This document shows, in pieces, positions 27,338 through 36,578 of a DNA stretch of 64,000 nucleotides. The stretch comes from Streptomyces sp. NBC_00510 (GTDB lineage: Bacteria; Actinomycetota; Actinomycetes; Streptomycetales; Streptomycetaceae), in contig CP107851.1 in the NCBI GenBank assembly GCA_036013505.1, positions 3,162,001 through 3,226,000 of the forward strand, in the 5' to 3' direction. The position numbers were made by a program, and so were the translations under genes. Under the pieces are notes generated by a model that worked only from the letters and a program-made list of their open reading frames with translations, made no database searches and was not told the origin of the DNA. How positions within the stretch are numbered: the first letter of the stretch is position 1; every line of letters begins with the position of its first letter.

Positions 27338-28142
27338 CGGCCGCACCCCTCTCGCGGGTGATGCGGACCTCTTCGCCGAGCGAGGCCCAGATCTCCCGGT
27401 AGATCTCGATGAACCGCGGCTCCAGCCGCACGGACTCGACCTGGCGCGGGCGCGGCAGGTCGATCTCGAAGACCTCCTTGACCGTGGCCGGCCCGGCGGT
27501 CATGACGACGACCTTGTCGGCGAGCGCGATGGACTCCTCCAGGTCGTGGGTGACGAAGACGACCGAGGCGCCCGTGCCGGACCACAGCTCCAGCAGCTCG
27601 TCGGACATCAGCGCGCGGGTCTGCACGTCGAGCGCGGAGAAGGGCTCGTCCATGAGCAGGATCTCGGGGTCGTTGACGAAGGTGGCGGCGAGCGCGACGC
27701 GCTTGCGCTGGCCGCCCGACAGCTGGTGCGGGTAGCGGTCCTCGAAGGCGGACAGGCCGACGCGGGCGAGCCACTCGCGGGCCCGCTCCCTGGCCTCGGC
27801 CTTGGACACGCCGCGGAAGCGGGGGCCGGCCATGACGTTGGACAGCACGGTCCGCCAGGGGAAGACGGCGTCCTGCTGGAAGACGTAGCCGACCTTGTCG
27901 CCGATGCCGCGCACCGGCTCGCCTCCGACCAGCACCTCGCCCTCGGTGGGCTCCTCCAGCCCGCTGACCAGGGTCAGGGTCGTGGACTTGCCGCAGCCGG
28001 TCGGGCCCACGACGGCCACGAACTCCCCGCGGCCGATGGTCAGGTCCAGGTCGCGGACGGCGGTGTGGAGGGCCCCGGACGGGGTCCGGAACGCTTTGCT
28101 CGCTCCCCGCAGTTCGATGGCGGGGCCGGTCTGTGTGCTCAT
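27327..28142 (-). CDS. ABC transporter ATP-binding protein (SsuB-like)
   Basis: A 271-residue ATPase with Walker A GPTGCGKST, Q-loop VFQQDAVFPWRTV, signature LSGGQRKRV, Walker B ILLMDEPFSALD and the VTHDLEES switch histidine. The ATG at 28142 begins the conserved part; an upstream extension has no homology. It is the first gene of the importer operon and is divergent from the sensor kinase gene 231 bases away. Confidence 0.9.
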   Translation of the reverse strand: MSTQTGPAIELRGASKAFRTPSGALHTAVRDLDLTIGRGEFVAVVGPTGCGKSTTLTLVSGLEEPTEGEVLVGGEPVRGIGDKVGYVFQQDAVFPWRTVLSNVMAGPRFRGVSKAEARERAREWLARVGLSAFEDRYPHQLSGGQRKRVALAATFVNDPEILLMDEPFSALDVQTRALMSDELLELWSGTGASVVFVTHDLEESIALADKVVVMTAGPATVKEVFEIDLPRPRQVESVRLEPRFIEIYREIWASLGEEVRITRERGAADVA

Positions 28143-28373
28143 GCGCCGGGACGGTAGGCGTGGCCCGGGCCACAGCGGCACCCTTGCGGTCACAACTCCG
28201 CCTTGTGCCCACAACCCCCTGTTCTGCTCGTTTTGCTCGCGCTACAACAACGAAAGGGCCACGGGGGCTGGGCAGCGGACCCCGGCCGCGTTTACGTTGC
28301 GTTCACAGCCGGGCAAACGGACGAGCGAATTCCGCAAGGGCGCGGAACACCGGGAAGGACAGGGGTGACGTAG

Positions 28374-30002
28374 ATGCGCATCCGCTGGCCCCGCCGCGTC
28401 TTCGCCCAGGTGCTGCTCGTCCAGGTGGTCCTCACCACCGGCGTCATCACCCTGGCCACCGGGCTGTTCCTCGCCCCGCTCAGCTCCCAGCTGGACCAGC
28501 AGGCGATGCGGCAGGCGCTGTCGATCGCCCAGACCACCGCCGCGACCCCGGGTCTCGCCCACGACCTGGTCACCACGCGCCCGAGCGTCACCGGGCCGGT
28601 GCAGGAGGAGGCCGAGCGGATCCGCCGTGCCACCGGCGCCCTGTACATCGTCGTCATGGACACCCGCGGTGTGCGCTGGTCGCACACGGACGTCGCCCAG
28701 ATCGGCCGGCACGTCTCCACCGACCCCAGCGTGGCCCTGTCGGGGCGCGAGATCATGCAGATCGACCGGGGCACCCTCGGGCGTTCCGCGCGCGCCAAGG
28801 TGCCGCTGCACGGGGCCGACGGGAGGATCGTGGGCGCCGTGTCGGTGGGCATCGCCTACGACAGCGTGCGGGAGCGGCTGCTGGCCACGGTGCCGGTGCT
28901 GCTGCTGTACGCGGGAGCGGCGCTCGCGGTCGGCGTCCTCGCGGCGCTCCTGGTGTCGCGGCGGCTGCAGCGCAGGACGCACGGGCTCGCCTTCGCCGAC
29001 ATCTCCGCGCTGCTCGACGAGCGCGAGGCGATGCTGCACGGCATCCGTGAGGGCGTCATCGCCCTGGACGCCCAGGGGCGGGTGCGGCTGCTCAACGACG
29101 AGGCGCAACGGCTGCTCGGCCTCGGCCCGGACGCCGCGGGCCGCGCCCTGGACGAGGTGCTGCCCCCCGGGCGGACGACCGACGTGCTGACCGGCCGGGT
29201 CGCGGGCACCGACCTGCTCACCGTCAGCGGGGCGCGGGTGCTGGTCGCCAACCGGATGCCGACCGGGGACGGCGGGGCGGTGGCCACCCTGCGGGACCGC
29301 ACCGAACTGGAGCGGCTGGGGCGGGAGCTGGACAGCACGCACGGCCTGCTGGACGCGCTGCGCGCCCAGGACCACGAGCACGCCAACCGCCTGCACACCC
29401 TGCTCGGGCTGCTCGAACTCGGCCTGTACGACGAGGCGGTGGACTTCGTCGGCGAGGTCGCCGACGCCCAGCGGGCCTCCGCGGAGCAGGTCGCGGAACG
29501 GGTCAGGGACCCGCTGGTGTCCGCCCTGCTGGTCGGCAAGTCGGCGATCGCCGCGGAGCGGGGGGTGGCCCTGTCGGTCTCCCCCGTCACCCTGCTCCCG
29601 GACCGGGTCGTGGACCCGCGGGACCTGGTCACCGTGCTCGGCAACCTCATCGACAACGCCCTGGACGCGGCGGGTTCGCTCATCGAGGTGGAGCTGCGTG
29701 CCGAGGGCACGACGGTCGTGCTGCGGGTGTCCGACGACGGTCCCGGCGTACCGCCCGAGGCCCGTGAGCAGATCTTCGCCGAGGGCTGGACGACGAAGCG
29801 GTCCCCGGCCCACCGCGGCCGCGGGCTCGGCCTCGCGCTCGTGCGGCGGCTCGCCGAACGGTACGGCGGCATGGCCCGGGTGACCGCCCGCGCGGGCGGC
29901 GGCGCGGTCTTCACCGTCGTCCTGCCGGAGGCACTGGCCGGCGCGGAACTCACCTCGGCCGCGTCCGCGGTGTCCGGGGCATCCGCGGGGGGAACACGAT
30001 GA
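28374..30002 (+). CDS. CitA/DcuS-type sensor histidine kinase
   Basis: The 542-residue kinase has a first membrane helix (about 10-33), an extracytoplasmic PASp/CACHE-like domain (about 35-165), a second helix (about 170-190) and a cytoplasmic PAS domain (about 215-310). An SpoOB-type dimerisation helix follows with the phospho-acceptor His334 in DHEHANRLHTL, then an ATPase domain with NLIDNALDA (N box) and GRGLGLAL (G box). Kinases of this type sense C4-dicarboxylates, citrate or related carboxylates. The ribosome site GGAAGGAC is 25 to 18 bases upstream, with a closer weak GGGGTG. Its stop overlaps the regulator start (ATGA). Confidence 0.9.
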   Translation: MRIRWPRRVFAQVLLVQVVLTTGVITLATGLFLAPLSSQLDQQAMRQALSIAQTTAATPGLAHDLVTTRPSVTGPVQEEAERIRRATGALYIVVMDTRGVRWSHTDVAQIGRHVSTDPSVALSGREIMQIDRGTLGRSARAKVPLHGADGRIVGAVSVGIAYDSVRERLLATVPVLLLYAGAALAVGVLAALLVSRRLQRRTHGLAFADISALLDEREAMLHGIREGVIALDAQGRVRLLNDEAQRLLGLGPDAAGRALDEVLPPGRTTDVLTGRVAGTDLLTVSGARVLVANRMPTGDGGAVATLRDRTELERLGRELDSTHGLLDALRAQDHEHANRLHTLLGLLELGLYDEAVDFVGEVADAQRASAEQVAERVRDPLVSALLVGKSAIAAERGVALSVSPVTLLPDRVVDPRDLVTVLGNLIDNALDAAGSLIEVELRAEGTTVVLRVSDDGPGVPPEAREQIFAEGWTTKRSPAHRGRGLGLALVRRLAERYGGMARVTARAGGGAVFTVVLPEALAGAELTSAASAVSGASAGGTR

Positions 30003-30691
30003 TCGACGTCATGGTCGTGGACGACGACTTCCGCGTCGCTGAGATCAACGCGGCGTACGTCGCCAGGGTCCCCGGGTTCCGGGTGACCGCCCGCGCCCAC
30101 ACCGCGGCCCAGGCGCTGGCGACGTTGGAGCGCATGCACGTCGACCTCGTCCTGCTCGACCACTACCTGCCGGACGAGACCGGCCTCACCCTGGTGCGGC
30201 GCATGCGGCAGCTCGGCCACAGCGCGGACGTGATCATGGTGACGGCCGCCCGCGACGTGGCGACGGTGCAGGCGGCGATGCGCTTCGGCGCGCTGCAGTA
30301 CCTGGTCAAGCCGTTCAGCTTCGCCGGGTTGCGGGCCAAGCTGGACGCCTACGCGGCGCTGCGCCGCACGCTCGACGGCGTCGGCGGGCGCGGAGAGGCC
30401 GGCCAGGAGCAGGTGGACCGCATCTTCGGCGCGCTGCGCACGGCCGGCGCGGCGCCGGCGGACCTGCCCAAGGGGCACTCGGCACCCACCGCCGACCTGG
30501 TGCGCAAAGTCCTCACCGAGGCCGCGGAGCCGCTCTCCGCCCACGAGGTCGCCGCACGCGCGGGCATCAGCCGCTCCACCGCGCAGCGCTACCTGAAGTT
30601 CCTGGAGCGCGAGGGCCGGATCAGCCTCACCCTCAAGTACGGCGACACCGGCCGCCCCGAGCACCGGTACGCCTGGGCGCGGACCGGCTGA
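29999..30691 (+). CDS. CitB/DcuR-type response regulator
   Basis: A 230-residue regulator. The receiver domain (1-120) has Asp54 as phosphorylation site (LVLLDHYLPD) and Lys in YLVKPFS. The C-terminal helix-turn-helix is in LSAHEVAARAGISRSTAQRYLK (about 178-200). It overlaps the kinase gene by four bases, so the two are coupled. Plausible targets are the divergent ABC importer and the acetate-type symporter about 7 kb away, by analogy with carboxylate-sensing systems; nothing in the sequence proves this. Confidence 0.9.
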   Translation: MIDVMVVDDDFRVAEINAAYVARVPGFRVTARAHTAAQALATLERMHVDLVLLDHYLPDETGLTLVRRMRQLGHSADVIMVTAARDVATVQAAMRFGALQYLVKPFSFAGLRAKLDAYAALRRTLDGVGGRGEAGQEQVDRIFGALRTAGAAPADLPKGHSAPTADLVRKVLTEAAEPLSAHEVAARAGISRSTAQRYLKFLEREGRISLTLKYGDTGRPEHRYAWARTG

Positions 30692-30697
30692 CCCGGT

Positions 30698-31468
30698 TCA
30701 CCGGCGGGCGAGTTCATGGCTCAGCGCCCGCGCCGCCGCGCACACCACGGGCGCGACGCGGTCCGGCCGCAGCCCCCGCGTGGCGCCGGTGACGGAGACG
30801 GCGGCGACGGGGAAGGCACGCGGGCCCAGCCGCGGCCCGTAGACGGGGGCGGCGACGGCGGAGACGCCGACTTCGGCCTCCTCCCAGTTCACGGCGTAGC
30901 CGCGGGCCCGGGTGCGGACGAGGTCCTGCTGGAGCAGCCGCGGCACGACGATGGTCCGCGGGGTGCGACGGCGCAGCCCGCCGCCGAGCACCGCGGCCAG
31001 GCCGGGCGGGGTCCCGTAGGCGAGCAGCGCCTTGCCGGTGGCGGTGCAGTAGGCGGGCAGGCGGCCGCCGACCCGGGAGATGATCTGCATGGAGCGGCGG
31101 CCGGTGAGCTTCTCCAGGAAGACGGTGTCGGCGCCGTCGACGACGGCGAGGTGCACGTTCTCGTGGGTGGCCTCGTACAGCTCCTCCATGAACGGCAGCG
31201 CCGCCTCGCGCAGCCGCCGGTGCGGCACCCGCTGGCCCAGTTCGAAGAGGGCGAGGCCGAGCCGGTAGCCGTCCGTCCCGCGCTCCACGAGGCCGACGGC
31301 GGTCAGTTCGGCGAGCAGCCGGTGCACGGTCGACTTGGGCAGGCCGGTGCGGGCGGCGAGTTCGCCGAGCGGGATCCCGTCCTCCCCCGCGGCGAAGGCG
31401 CCGAGCAGCGCGGCCCCGCGGGCCAGCATCGACCGGCTCTCCGTCACGGTCGCATCCTCGGCGCTCAT
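30698..31468 (-). CDS. IclR-family transcriptional regulator
   Basis: A 256-residue regulator with an N-terminal winged helix (IPLGELAARTGLPKSTVHRLLAELTAVGLV, about 31-60) and the IclR effector domain (about 75-250). The start overlaps the stop of the decarboxylase gene by four bases (ATGA at 31465-31468), so it is the last gene of the importer/decarboxylase operon. A perfect palindrome before the first gene of that operon, at 37584-37602, is its likely operator. It is convergent to the response-regulator gene, six bases away. Confidence 0.88.
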   Translation of the reverse strand: MSAEDATVTESRSMLARGAALLGAFAAGEDGIPLGELAARTGLPKSTVHRLLAELTAVGLVERGTDGYRLGLALFELGQRVPHRRLREAALPFMEELYEATHENVHLAVVDGADTVFLEKLTGRRSMQIISRVGGRLPAYCTATGKALLAYGTPPGLAAVLGGGLRRRTPRTIVVPRLLQQDLVRTRARGYAVNWEEAEVGVSAVAAPVYGPRLGPRAFPVAAVSVTGATRGLRPDRVAPVVCAAARALSHELARR

Positions 31469-33102
31469 GAGTGCCCCCGCAAGGGCACCTCGACCAGGAG
31501 CGGGCCGTCGAGCCCGCGCACCGCCGCGACGGTCCGGGCCAGTTCCTCCGTCCCGTCCGCACGGACCGCGGGGATGCCGAAGAAGCGTGCGGCCAGCCGC
31601 CAGTCGAGCTCGCCCAGGTCGAGGCCGGGGTGGGGGACGGAGGGGCTGCCACCACGGGTGTCGAGGGTGTCCTTCAGGGTGCGGTACTCGCCGTTGGCCA
31701 TCACCACGAACAGGACCGGCACCCGGTGGTGCGCCGCGCTCCACAGCCCCTGCAGCCCGAACATCGCGCAGCCGTCCCCCAGCACGGCCACCACCGGGCG
31801 TTCGGGCGCGCCGAGACGGTGGCCGACGGCCGCGCCGATGCCCCAGCCCAGGCCCCCGCCGACCGTGTGGACGAAGCCGCCCGGCCGGTCCCGGCGCAGC
31901 ACGCCACGCAGGTGCACCCCGACGGTGATCGACTCCTCGACGAGCACCGCCTCCTCCGGCAGCGCGGTGGCCAGGGCGTGCGCGGCGGCAAGTGGGTCGA
32001 CCGGGGCACGGTGCCGCGCCGACCGGGCCCGCAGGTCGAGCCGGTCCCGCGTCTCGGCGTGGCGGGCACCCGCCTCCCGCATCCGCTCGCGGGCGGTGTC
32101 CTCGGGGACCAGCCGGGCCAGATGGCCGGCGAGCGCGGCCAGTGAGGAGTCCAGCGGCCCGGTGAGGCCCAGGGCGACGGGGAAGTTGCGGCCCGGTTCT
32201 GCGGGGTCGGCGTCGATCTGCACGACCGTCAGGTGCTCGGGGACGGGCGGGCCGGGACTGTAGTGGTGCGGGGTGAAGGCCCGGCAGCCGGCGATGAGCA
32301 GCGCGTCGTGGCCCTTCAACCGCTCGTGGATGCGGGCGTTGACGGGCGGCAGCGGTCCGGCGTACAGCGGGTGGGAGCCGGGGAAGTCCAGGTGGTCGTT
32401 CATCGGCTGGTGGTAGGTGACCGCGCCGAGCGCCTCGGCGACCCGTACCAGCGCCGCGACCGCCCCGTCCCTGCCGACCCCGTCACCGGCGACGACCGCG
32501 GGCCGTCCGGCGGCGGCCAGCAGGGCCGCCGCCCGGTCGAGCCCGCCGGCCGGCCCGGGCGGCGCGAGGGGGGAGCGTGCGGGGACCTCCACGGGGGCGG
32601 CGTCCTCGAGGACGTCCATCGGCACGGAGACGAACACCGGGCCCTGCGGCGGCTGCCGGGCCAGCGCGAAGGCACGGCGCAGCACGAGCGGCAGGTCCTC
32701 GGGGCGGTGCACCTCCTCGGCCCTTTTGGCCGCTCCGGAGGCGAGGGCGACCAGGTCCCCGGCGAGCATGGGGTCCTGGAGCAGGTGGCGCCGGTCCTGC
32801 TGGCCCGCCATGACGACCAGCGGGGTGCGGGAGCGCCGGGCGTTGAGCATCCCGATCAGGCCGTTGGCGGTGCCGGCGGCGATGTGCAGGCTGGCGAAGG
32901 CCGGACGGCGGGTGGCCCGGGCGTAGCCGTCGGCCATGGCGACGACCGAGCCCTCCTGGACCCCGAGGACGTACTCGGGCGGGGCGCCGGGCCCGGACAG
33001 CGCCTCCAGGAAGGGGAGTTCGGTGGTGCCCGGGTTGCCGAAGACCCGGTCCACCCCTTCGTCGGCGAGGATCTCCAGCAGGGCCCGCAGGGCGGTCGTC
33101 AT
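31465..33102 (-). CDS. ThDP-dependent decarboxylase, benzoylformate-decarboxylase-like
   Basis: A 545-residue thiamine-diphosphate enzyme of the pyruvate-oxidase/BFD group. It has the N-terminal PYR domain with Glu50 (VQEGSVV, activates the cofactor) and the central domain. The C-terminal PP domain has the ThDP motif GDGCAMFG...N about 28 residues on. Compared with Pseudomonas putida BFD, active-site His70 and His281 are matched by His73 (SLHIAAGT) and His279 (FTPHHYSPG). Ser26 is replaced by Thr26 (NPGTTELP). It probably decarboxylates a 2-keto acid, perhaps not benzoylformate. The ATG at 33102 has GAGAGG upstream; an alternative ATG at 33120 overlaps the SDR stop. Confidence 0.82.
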   Translation of the reverse strand: MTTALRALLEILADEGVDRVFGNPGTTELPFLEALSGPGAPPEYVLGVQEGSVVAMADGYARATRRPAFASLHIAAGTANGLIGMLNARRSRTPLVVMAGQQDRRHLLQDPMLAGDLVALASGAAKRAEEVHRPEDLPLVLRRAFALARQPPQGPVFVSVPMDVLEDAAPVEVPARSPLAPPGPAGGLDRAAALLAAAGRPAVVAGDGVGRDGAVAALVRVAEALGAVTYHQPMNDHLDFPGSHPLYAGPLPPVNARIHERLKGHDALLIAGCRAFTPHHYSPGPPVPEHLTVVQIDADPAEPGRNFPVALGLTGPLDSSLAALAGHLARLVPEDTARERMREAGARHAETRDRLDLRARSARHRAPVDPLAAAHALATALPEEAVLVEESITVGVHLRGVLRRDRPGGFVHTVGGGLGWGIGAAVGHRLGAPERPVVAVLGDGCAMFGLQGLWSAAHHRVPVLFVVMANGEYRTLKDTLDTRGGSPSVPHPGLDLGELDWRLAARFFGIPAVRADGTEELARTVAAVRGLDGPLLVEVPLRGHS

Positions 33103-33116
33103 GGCGGGGACGCCTC

Positions 33117-33881
33117 TCATACGCTCATGCCGCCGTCGACCGCGACGGTGGCTCCGGTGGTGAAGCTCGCGTCGTCGCCCGCGAGGTGGAGCACGGTGCG
33201 GGCGATCTCCTCGGGTGCCGCGTGCCGGCCGAGGGGGATCATCGCGTCGAACGCCCTGGCCGCGTGCTCGGAAGGCTGCCCGGTTGCGGCGGTCTCGATG
33301 CGCCGCATGAACGGGGTGTCGGTGGGGCCCGGGTGGATGGTGTTGACGCGGATGCCGCGGGCGGCGCACTCGCGTGCCGCGACGCGCATCAGCCCGACCT
33401 GGGCGTGCTTGGCCGCCGCGTAGCCGCTGATGCCGGGGTCTGCGGTGAGTCCGGCGACGCTGGAGTTGATGATCACGGAGGCACCGGGCCCCAGGTGCGG
33501 GAGGGTGTGCTTGAGCAAGAGGAAGGCTCCGACGACGTGGACCTCGAGGACCCGCCGGAAGACCTCCTCCGGGTAGTCCTCGACGGCCGCGACCTCACCG
33601 GTGATCCCGGCGTTGCTGAAGACGACGTCGAGGCGGCCGAAGCGGGCGAGGCCCTCGGCGACGGCGGCGGCCACCGCCGTGGCGTCGGTGACGTCGACGA
33701 CGCCGGTGGAGCGGCGGCCGGCGCCGGACTCGGCCGCCGCGGCGCGCAGTGCGGCGGCGTCGAGGCCGAGCAGGTGGACCTGCGCGCCCTCGGCGACGAA
33801 GAGCCGCGCGGTGGCCAGGCCGATGCCGCTCTCGCCGCCGGTGATCAGGGCGACCTTGCCGTCGAGGCGTCCTGGTGCCAT
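33117..33881 (-). CDS. SDR-family NAD(P)-dependent oxidoreductase
   Basis: A 254-residue classical short-chain dehydrogenase with the cofactor loop TGGESGIG at 14-21, NAG at 90-92, and catalytic Ser140/141, Tyr154 and Lys158 (YAAAK). A GGMSV end is typical of the family. In context it would oxidise an imported polyol, sugar or hydroxy acid and hand the product to the ThDP enzyme. It lies between the sugar ABC ATPase gene (12 bases) and the decarboxylase gene. Confidence 0.88.
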   Translation of the reverse strand: MAPGRLDGKVALITGGESGIGLATARLFVAEGAQVHLLGLDAAALRAAAAESGAGRRSTGVVDVTDATAVAAAVAEGLARFGRLDVVFSNAGITGEVAAVEDYPEEVFRRVLEVHVVGAFLLLKHTLPHLGPGASVIINSSVAGLTADPGISGYAAAKHAQVGLMRVAARECAARGIRVNTIHPGPTDTPFMRRIETAATGQPSEHAARAFDAMIPLGRHAAPEEIARTVLHLAGDDASFTTGATVAVDGGMSV

Positions 33882-33893
33882 GGGGTCCCCTTG

Positions 33894-35450
33894 TCAGTCG
33901 TCCGTGGTTCCGGGGTCGCCGCCCGGGGCGGGCTCCGGTCCGGTGGGGCCGGCGTTCATGGCGAGGCCCAGTGCGTGCTCGGTCAGGGCCGCGCCGGACA
34001 GCTCCCGCGCGATCCTGCCGCGGTGGAGGACCAGCACCCGGTCACAGATTTCGGCCAGTTCGGCGAGGTCGGTGGAGGCCACGAGGACGGTCGTGCCCGC
34101 GGCCCTGAGTTCCCCGACGATCGCGTGCATCTCGGCGCGGGCGCCGACGTCCACGCCCCGGGTCGGGTCGTCGAGGACGACGACGCAGGGCTCGATGTCG
34201 AGCCACTTGGCGAAGACGACCTTCTGCTGGTTGCCGCCCGAGAGCGCGCCGACCGATGTGTGGGGCGTGCCCTGGAGCCGCAGGCGCCGTGCGTGGGCGA
34301 GGGCCCGTGCGACGTGACGGGAGCGGCGCAGCCAGGGCGAGCCGTCGCCGCGGGCGAGCCAGGAGGCGGCGCAGGTGTTCTCCCAGACCATGCGGTCGAG
34401 CATGAGCCCGTACCGTTTGCGGTCGCCGGGCACGAAGGCGACCCCGGCCGCGACGGCACGGCGCACGTCACGCGGTGGGGGTCCGCCGCCGGGGAGGGTG
34501 ACCAGGCCCGCGGTGGGCCGGGCGCGACCGCAGACGATGTCGAGGACGGTGAGGTGCCCCGCGCCCTGCAGACCCGTGAAGCCCGTGACCTCGCCCGCGG
34601 CCGCCTCGAAGCTGACCTCGCGCAGGCTCCCCGCGGCACTGACCCGCGTGAAGCCGAGCCCGTCCGCCGACGGCGCGGCGGCCGCCGGCCGGGGAGCCGC
34701 TCTGGCAGGCGGCGGGGTGTCGCCGAGCATCGCGGCGACGAGGGAGTCCAGCGACACCTCGCCGACGGGGGCGCCGCGCATCACCGTACGGCCGTCGCGC
34801 AGGACGCTGATCCGGTCGGCCAGTCGCCGCACCTCCTCCAGGAAGTGCGAGATGTAGAGCACGGCGAGGCCCCCGCCGACGAGCCTGCGGATCACCGCGA
34901 AGAGCCGCTCGACGGCGTCGACGGGCAGGGCGGAGGTCGGCTCGTCGAGGACGAGGACGCGCGGGCGCCCCAGCAGGGCCCTGCTGATCTCGACGAGCTG
35001 CCGGTCGGCGAGGTCGAGGCGGCCGAGCGGGGTGTCCCAGGGGACGTCGGCCAGGCCGAGGGCGATGAGCACCTCGCGGGCCCCGGCCCTGGCGCGCGAG
35101 GGCGAGGCCAGTCCGGCCCGGCGCGGAGGCCCGTAGGGGTAGAGGTTCTCCAGCACGGTCAGGTCGGGGAAGAGGCTGAGCTCCTGCGCGACGACGGCGA
35201 TCCCGGCGGCCGCGGCCTGCCGTGCGCCCGCGTACGGCGGCGGCGCGCCCTCCACCTCGACCGTGCCGGCGTCGGGGCGCTCGATGCCCAGCAGCAGCCG
35301 GACGAGGGTGGACTTCCCGGCGCCGTTCTCGCCGACGAGGGCGTGCACCTCGCCGGCGGACAGGGCGATGCCCGCCCCGTCGAGGGCGGTGACGCCCCCG
35401 TAGGACTTCACCAGGTCGGCGGCGGCGAGGACGGGGGTCACGGCGGCCAT
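33894..35450 (-). CDS. RbsA/MglA-type sugar ABC transporter ATPase (two ATPase domains)
   Basis: A 518-residue tandem ATPase. The first half has Walker A GENGAGKST and LVLDEPTSAL. The second half has the usual degenerate Walker A (GLQGAGHLT), signature LSGGNQQK and VVLDDPTRGVD. This architecture belongs to CUT2 importers for ribose, galactose, xylose, polyols or autoinducer sugars. The gene is intact and starts one base after the binding-protein stop, whereas the two upstream transport genes are frameshifted. Confidence 0.88.
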   Translation of the reverse strand: MAAVTPVLAAADLVKSYGGVTALDGAGIALSAGEVHALVGENGAGKSTLVRLLLGIERPDAGTVEVEGAPPPYAGARQAAAAGIAVVAQELSLFPDLTVLENLYPYGPPRRAGLASPSRARAGAREVLIALGLADVPWDTPLGRLDLADRQLVEISRALLGRPRVLVLDEPTSALPVDAVERLFAVIRRLVGGGLAVLYISHFLEEVRRLADRISVLRDGRTVMRGAPVGEVSLDSLVAAMLGDTPPPARAAPRPAAAAPSADGLGFTRVSAAGSLREVSFEAAAGEVTGFTGLQGAGHLTVLDIVCGRARPTAGLVTLPGGGPPPRDVRRAVAAGVAFVPGDRKRYGLMLDRMVWENTCAASWLARGDGSPWLRRSRHVARALAHARRLRLQGTPHTSVGALSGGNQQKVVFAKWLDIEPCVVVLDDPTRGVDVGARAEMHAIVGELRAAGTTVLVASTDLAELAEICDRVLVLHRGRIARELSGAALTEHALGLAMNAGPTGPEPAPGGDPGTTDD

Positions 35451-35451
35451 G

Positions 35452-36551
35452 TCAGCGCTCGTCCCGCAGGGGCTTCATGTGCGCGTCCCGGTGGGCGAGC
35501 AGGTCGTCGATCTGCGGCTTGTACCAGCGGTGGGCGGCCTCGCTGCTCTTCTGGCGCGCGATGATCCCGTCGACGTGGAGGAGTCGACGACGAGGCTGGG
35601 CATCCGGAACCAGCCCTCGGGCAGTTCGCCGCCCTTCCTGACCGTGTCGATGAGGACGGCGGTGGCGACGTAGCCCTTGAGGAAGTGCTCGGGGTCGACG
35701 GTGCAGAAGTTGGCCCCGCTCTTGACGTACTCGAGGGTCTTCACGTCCACGTCGGCGCCCGCGACCAGGTACGCGCCCTTCTCCTTGGTCTTGATCCGGC
35801 CGAGGTTGTAGCTGTCCGCGTCGCCGACGCCGAGGAAGGCCAGGGCCCCGGGGTTGGCGTGCACCTGGGCGAGCCAGGCGCCGTAGTTCTGGGCCGGGTC
35901 GCTGTAGGTCTGGAAGGGGCCGAGCACCTTGATGCCGGGGGCCTTGGCGGCGAAGGCCTCCCGGATGCCCTCGGCCCGGCTGTCGAGGACGGGCGTGCCG
36001 GGGTTGGGGACACCGACGACGACCGTGCCGGCGGGGTCGGCGGGGAGGCGTTTGAGGGCCTCCTCGGCGAGTTTGGCGCCCATCTCGTAGTTGTCGTTGC
36101 CGACGTAGAACGTCACCTTGGAGCCGTCCAGCGGGGCGGTGTCGAGGGCGACGACCGGGACGCCCCGGTCGACGGCCTGAGCGGCGGGGCGGACGAAGAT
36201 CGGCGGGTCCAGGTTCTCCAGGACGACGCCGTCCTTCGCGGTCGTGGTGAGGTTCTGGAACAGCTGGGCCTCGGCCGGGCCGTCGGTGTTGGGCGGGCCG
36301 ACCGCCGTGAAGTCCACGCCCCCGGCCCGCGCGGCTGCCGCCTTGGCGCCGTTCACCATCTCCGCGGCGAAGTTGAGGCTGATGTTGGCGACGGCGATGC
36401 CCATGTGCAGGGTGCCGTCGCCCTTGCCGTCGCGGCCGCCGTCGTCGCCGCACCCGGGCAGGAGGGCCGCGGCGGGCACCACCGCCCCGGCCAGGAGGAG
36501 GGAACGCCGGGTGGGACGGTGGGCCTGCCGGGGGTGCGGGAAGTACGCCAT
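35452..36551 (-). pseudogene. RbsB-type sugar-binding lipoprotein, frameshifted near the C terminus
   Basis: From the ATG at 36551 the frame encodes a signal with a twin-arginine motif (TRRSLLLAG), lipobox LPGC (Cys34) and a periplasmic-binding domain up to PSLVVDSS. At about 35576 the meaningful frame shifts by one. The continuation VDGIIARQKSSEAAHRWYKP, ending LRDER at 35452, is in another frame. Restoring one A (TCCTCC-AAC-GTC) joins them as VVDSSNVDGIIAR, the expected family sequence, in a 366-residue protein. As written the product would have about 30 wrong residues at its end. It is either a genuine one-base deletion or a sequencing error. Confidence 0.8.
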
Positions 36552-36578
36552 GGTGGCCTCCGGAGCGGTGACGTGGCA

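Noticed and set aside
26420..28373. TPP riboswitch expected if the NMT1/THI5-like importer were a thiamine-precursor system
   Set aside because: No CTGAGA...ACCTGAT-like core was seen before the ATPase gene, so thiamine specificity is not supported.
35475..36551. Taking the 358-residue frame of the sugar-binding protein at face value
   Set aside because: Its last about 30 residues are Ser/Thr/Arg-rich nonsense, whereas the adjacent frame gives the expected family C terminus, so a one-base deletion is the better reading.
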